From NCBI GenBank assembly GCA_036873135.1, contig JAPTYO010000059.1:25940567-26004566 (forward strand): a DNA stretch of 64,000 nucleotides, given 5' to 3'. Below are positions 61,354-64,000 of this stretch, in pieces. Position numbers and translations under genes: made by a program. Each line of letters starts with the position of its first letter. The stretch's first letter is position 1. The notes under the pieces are model-generated. The model was not told the DNA's origin. It ran no database searches and saw only the letters and a list, made by a program, of their open reading frames with translations. The stretch is from Clarkia xantiana subsp. parviflora (taxonomy: Eukaryota; Streptophyta; Magnoliopsida; Myrtales; Onagraceae).

Positions 61354-62099
61354 TTAATTTCAAACCTAAGTGAATAACATATGCATAACCACTAACCACG
61401 ATAATGTATACAAACCTAATCAACACAATAACCATACCAAAAATTACAGTTTTCAGATTTTCAATACAGGTTGAAGTCCAAATCTAATTCAGTTTGAGGC
61501 TTGGTCAACGATACCGCCCCTTTTTGCCACCTGTCGCTGCTACTTTGTGCCATCTTGTCATCCCTACTATTTTTTTTTTTTTTTTGGGGCCGAACATCAA
61601 GTGTAGTCTAGCTCGATCTAATATTTTCGCAAACTTTGACCGACTCCAATTTAACTCGGATCGACAAGTACATCATCCCTCTCTTTCGGTCAAATAAGAT
61701 TATTCAGAAGAAATGTTGTGCCTTTTTATAACATACATATATATATATAGAGCACTGCAATGAGTTAGTTTTTATATATAAGCAAACTAAACCGATATAA
61801 CATATTCAAAACTTACAAAGGAGCTCTAAAATAATGGAAAAATATTCATGGTTAGCATATTGACCCTTATTAGTTTATTTTGTGTAAATGATAATTAATT
61901 TAAGGATATAACAAATATAATACGAATTCTGCTATTTTGATAAACCATCTCTTAAGCCACCGTGGAAAAAAATAAATTATATGCAACCTCTTGATGTGAA
62001 GGTAGTCTTGGATTTTTTTTGTGACCTTAGTTATAAACATGGAAAACATAATAAGATTGATTTTATTATACGTAAAGTGAAACCGTCTCTATTATGAGC

Positions 62100-62910
62100 A
62101 AGGTTGTTAGGATCGAGATTCTGACTAGAATAGTTTTAGGGAAGGATTTGTTAGGATCGAGATTCTAACTAGAATCGTTTTAGGGAAGGATATTCGGATC
62201 GTGAATGGTATGATCCTACAAGAATTATAAATTAATATATAATAATATTATAAATTAACATATAATAATTTTCTAAAATATGGTATACTATATAGATTAT
62301 ATATATTAATGTATATAATTTACTATTTATTAAGAAATAAACAACAAAAACAAAAGAATTTTTTAATACATGTATCGATTTATTAAAATCATATTCGATA
62401 TAATATATTAAATAGTGTTATTCAATTTATTGGTCCGGATCTTTAACTTTTGGAAATTTCTCAAATATAAGAATATCTTAAATCGTGTAGTGACGTAATA
62501 AAATTAATTATAATATACTACTCTAATTCACTATTTTAATATTTTATTACAAATTATATAAATATAGAAGAAACTGTTAGGAGATGAACTTTTAAAATAG
62601 CTTTAAGATCATTTTTAAAGTTGAGAAAATTCCATTTTGCCACCCTAAATTAATACTTATACAATAAAGACGTTAATTTACTTAATCCGAAATTGATTAT
62701 CGACTTTATCATTACTATTGATGATTTTATATTTACTTTAATCGTAGGATCATTTTACTGAACCGGGGTCTTAGAATCGTAAGATCCTAAGATCGGAATC
62801 ATGATCCTCTAAGATCCTACAAGATTAAGATCCTACAAGGGATCAGGATCGTTTTACTTCACTAGGATCGTAAAGTCGTAAGATCCTAAGATCCGGATCG
62901 GATCCTTAAT
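62100..62910. repeat. GATC-rich repeat region
   Basis: On the left, a unit of about 49 bp (GTTAGGATCGAGATTCTGAC and GAATAGTTTTAGGGAAGGAT) is tandemly duplicated at 62106-62200. On the right, TAAGATCCTA and AGGATC motifs recur about ten times at 62738-62905. AT-rich DNA lies between. It could be the sub-terminal repeats of a transposon; no coding sequence is present. Confidence 0.5.
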
Positions 62911-63566
62911 TCTGAGTATTCTCTAATGGTTTTTTACCGTATAAAAATATATATTACTATTAACACATTTTTCTTAATAATAAAAGTGGACTGCTATTAT
63001 CTTATTATTATTTATTTAAATAAGATTAAAAAAATTGCTACAATAATAGTATTACTTAACATTCAAAGTAGATATCTTACAATGTGCACCTAGGAAACAT
63101 GCATGCCAAAGTGATCTCTAAATCTAATATAGGGTTTCAAAAATATTGAGACCATAACCTGACATATATATATAGATTACACAAAAGAGAGAATCAGAAA
63201 AGCATGCATATTCAAATTAAGGGTATAGATAGTATAGTATAGTTGTGGTATAGGATATCGTGAAAGGTACATTGGTAATACAACATTAACAAAAAAAAGT
63301 TTAGTGAAGGAATGGAAAGTAAGTAGGATAGGTATAGCAAAAATAGAATATGGAATGTGTGTGTGTATCATCCTTCAAGACAAGAAAATAGAATTAAGAT
63401 AATACCATATAATTTATTTTTATATATATATATAGATTATTATTATTAAAAGGAAGAAAATAAAAAGTAGGGGAATTTTTTCAGAGTTTGGAGTGCCATT
63501 CAGCAGGCAAGGAATAATATATATAATCATCATATTTTATTACTATCTTTATTATGTATATTATGC

Positions 63567-63594
63567 ATAATAATAATAATAATAATAATAATAA
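63567..63594. repeat. (AAT)n microsatellite
   Basis: About nine AAT units in an AT-rich stretch. Confidence 0.9.
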
Positions 63595-64000
63595 TCATCA
63601 TTATCATGCACGCCGGCCACGTCTCTCTCCCCAACCATTTTGCACGCCTGCTCCCACTCAACATATGCACTGCCTTATTATTATCATTATTATTTATTAA
63701 TTAAATTTTAAAGTATTTCAACAAAATTTAGGCTAAATAAATATATTTAACAAAATCTTGAAAACGTTAACCCAAAAAATATTGAATGGGACCTCTTCAC
63801 GTCAACAATATGCACATCACTTATTTTTTATACAAGTTTAGACAACTAAATCAAATTTTAAATTTTAACTTGGGGAGCTTTAGAAATGGAGGAAGTTGGT
63901 GCAAATGGAATTTCAAATTAAAAAGTGTGAACTTTTAAATATTGTGTTTCTAGTCGGTATTGTTATCTTGAGTAGCAATTTTTAATTTTTTATATTAATT

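Larger units (their letters stand above)
60127..64000. other. Right-edge spacer
   Basis: No gene is seen. It begins with the NAGS 3' UTR. It holds two hairpin elements (60304-60463 and 60523-60622), a degraded family E copy (61183-61353), T-runs, a GATC-rich stretch (62100-62910), and AT-rich sequence with an (AAT)n run at about 63567-63594. The promoter of a gene outside the window may lie at the far right. Confidence 0.55.

Overview
The window is nuclear DNA from a flowering plant, most likely a eudicot. It is AT-rich, its genes are split by GT-AG introns, several products exist only in plants (NAGS with a plastid-type N-terminus, a CRWN/NMCP lamina protein, a plant U-box E3, an S-type bZIP), and the spacers are full of small non-autonomous transposons and (TA)n/(AAT)n microsatellites. 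I saw no prokaryotic signal, CRISPR array, tRNA or rRNA gene.

Layout, left to right. (1) 1.3-6.4 kb, minus: a pectate lyase (PL1) gene whose introns hold several palindromic elements; its last exon is not certain. (2) 6.6-11.2 kb: spacer with one long palindromic element. (3) 11.3-16.1 kb, plus: a CNNM/DUF21-CBS membrane protein gene with a TRIM (miniature LTR element) in intron 1 and a Mutator-type MITE in intron 3; a SINE-like retroposon follows. (4) 18.3-23.6 kb, plus: a complete CRWN4/LITTLE NUCLEI4-like gene with a G-box-bearing inverted repeat just upstream. (5) 24.1-25.6 kb, minus: a broken Ty1/copia fragment (gag, start of protease, one LTR). (6) 26.2-26.7 kb, minus: an intronless bZIP. 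(7) 29.7-34.2 kb, minus: a BSD-domain protein. (8) 37.9-39.3 kb, minus: an intronless U-box/ARM E3 ligase of the PUB30/31 type. (9) 45.2-47.6 kb, minus: RuvB-like 2 (Reptin/TIP49b). (10) 51.0-60.1 kb, plus: N-acetylglutamate synthase (NAGS), preceded by a lone second NAGS-like first exon. (11) 60.1-64 kb: AT-rich spacer with hairpins.

The host genes do not form a pathway. Their order does resemble, from memory, the Arabidopsis blocks At3g49760-At3g49830 (bZIP5, BSD, PUB30, RuvB-like) and At5g65770-At5g65920 (CRWN4, BSD, PUB31), so this appears to be an old conserved gene neighbourhood expanded by small transposons.

The observations most worth a second look are the solitary NAGS-like first exon in the same splice phase as the intact gene, a 44-residue in-frame tandem duplication inside NAGS, the unusual GC splice donor of its normal first exon, the two half-palindromes flanking RuvB-like 2, a TRIM with a readable 5-bp target duplication, a head-to-head MITE dimer, and an almost perfect hairpin 3' of NAGS. 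I found no clear evidence of a wholly new biological system.
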